From Rachycentron canadum (Eukaryota > Chordata > Actinopteri > Carangiformes > Rachycentridae), in the NCBI GenBank assembly GCA_038496675.1, contig CM076669.1, forward strand, positions 15,309,693 to 15,373,692: a DNA stretch of 64,000 nt, in the 5' to 3' direction. Shown piece after piece: positions 62,970 to 64,000 of this stretch (positions within the stretch are counted from its first letter, which is position 1; each line of letters opens with the position of its first letter). The position numbers and the translations under genes were made by a program. The notes under the pieces are model-generated. The model had not been told where the DNA came from and ran no database searches. It worked only from the letters and a program-made list of their open reading frames with translations.

Positions 62970-64000
62970 GACCCATGGTCAATTCCAACAAAAACTGGTT
63001 CTGTGGGGTGTTCGGGGAAGCTAGGAGGAAAGTTTTCTTTGCATGCATGACGGTAAGCTTTCTTTTGACAGAACTGCCTGGTTTGACAACTTTTATGAAG
63101 CAGTGCCTCCCACTTTTAAAAACTTAAAAAAACAAAACAAAACAAGAAAAGAGAAGAGAAGAACTCATGAGTTGTGACAGCAGGAAAACCCTGACTGGAT
63201 GGGAGGTTGTGTTTGTTTTTGTGCTGACTGATGAACATTTACTTGTGAAGCCTCCAGTCTTGTTTGCATCCTTAAAACTCAACAATGGCCATTTGCACAG
63301 TCCAACCAAAATCATACAAATCATCATATTAAATCTCATAACCAGAAAAATCTGGTAGGTTATATTAATTTGTTGGTATATACCGGTCCAATATATAGTT
63401 TTGGATCTTATTTGTCTAATATCAGATGAGAATATTGATCTCTCAACGTTAAATATGAAGCTGGAGCCAGCAGCAGATGCCAGCAGCCTAGCTTAGTATG
63501 AAGCCTCAAAGAAAGGGGAAACAGCCAGCCTGACTCTGCACATGTAAGGCTGAGGTACCCACAGGAAATAAGTCTGCCCATGGTGATCAGGACAATGAAA
63601 ATATCACCATCGTCTGTTTTAATGACGTGTCATTTTTCATCAGTCAGCACAATCTGACAACACCCTAAAGGCACAACAATAATCTGACAGACCTTTACAT
63701 GATGGAATATCTCTTTGACTTTGACCTCTTGACACCATATTCAAGACTCTGTGTTGACAACAGACAAGCCTGTTTTGTGTGCATGTTGCACACCTGCATA
63801 TTCTGGGACTGTTTTAAACTGGTTCTGTTTGTCCATCTCAAGGAGGAAATTCTTTGTTGGGGGATCATGTGTCATGAAAGCTGACATTGGTCATTAAAAT
63901 GTCAATTTATTCAGGACTGTGCTCATCGGCTTTTAACCAACAGGAAGGAAGAAAGAGCATAATGTCGCAGTTTTAGCAACACTCCATTGGCTTATCATTA
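62970..64000. other. Upstream flank of the lectin gene; no further gene seen
   Basis: It should contain proximal regulatory sequence of the lectin gene. No other exon or repeat was recognised. Confidence 0.45.

Noticed and set aside
1..64000. CRISPR array, operons, phage or plasmid genes
   Set aside because: The repeats are dispersed eukaryotic elements and microsatellites; there are no spaced direct-repeat arrays and no compact coding blocks.

Overview
The window reads as nuclear DNA of a teleost fish, probably a percomorph. It is AT-rich and almost free of genes. It is dense in microsatellites and carries short interspersed repeats of types I associate with teleosts: a tRNA-derived SINE, a GTGTGGAGTTTGCATGTTCTC-type repeat, and several non-autonomous DNA-transposon-like families. 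The only complete protein gene I can support has a typical small-intron fish structure and encodes a fish-egg-lectin-type protein. There is no sign of bacterial, plasmid, phage or CRISPR sequence.

Layout. From 1 to about 40 kb there is no convincing coding exon. This part holds repeat copies, simple repeats, one 390-base assembly gap (20672-21061), a suspicious local duplication around a single N (6271-6566), and a few unique-looking blocks that could be conserved non-coding elements. At 40.05-40.73 kb a TATA-less housekeeping-type promoter (CCAAT, ETS and YY1-like motifs in order) points to the minus strand, with possible first and second exons below it. From 41 to 54 kb there is more non-coding sequence with several enhancer-like candidates. 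At 54.25-54.64 kb a CpG-rich block ends in a near-perfect minus-strand splice donor and is most likely a 5' untranslated first exon whose downstream exons I cannot identify. From 55 to 61 kb there are repeats and nothing else recognisable.

At 61.16-62.97 kb lies the one confident gene, on the minus strand. It has a TATA box, five exons whose splice sites and phases all agree, a 261-residue secreted product with beta-propeller (tachylectin/TECPR-like) repeats, and a polyadenylation signal. It is expected to be a secreted carbohydrate- or LPS-binding protein of egg or innate immune fluid.

The genes do not form a pathway or cluster that I can see. I found no evidence for an undescribed multi-gene system. 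The most unusual items are structural: a 27-bp perfect inverted repeat combined with a direct repeat at 25.2 kb, the splice signals on both strands at 40.4 kb, a repeat copy carrying an acidic reading frame at 33.2 kb, and a SINE-like repeat sitting exactly between two diverged copies of its flank at 14 kb.
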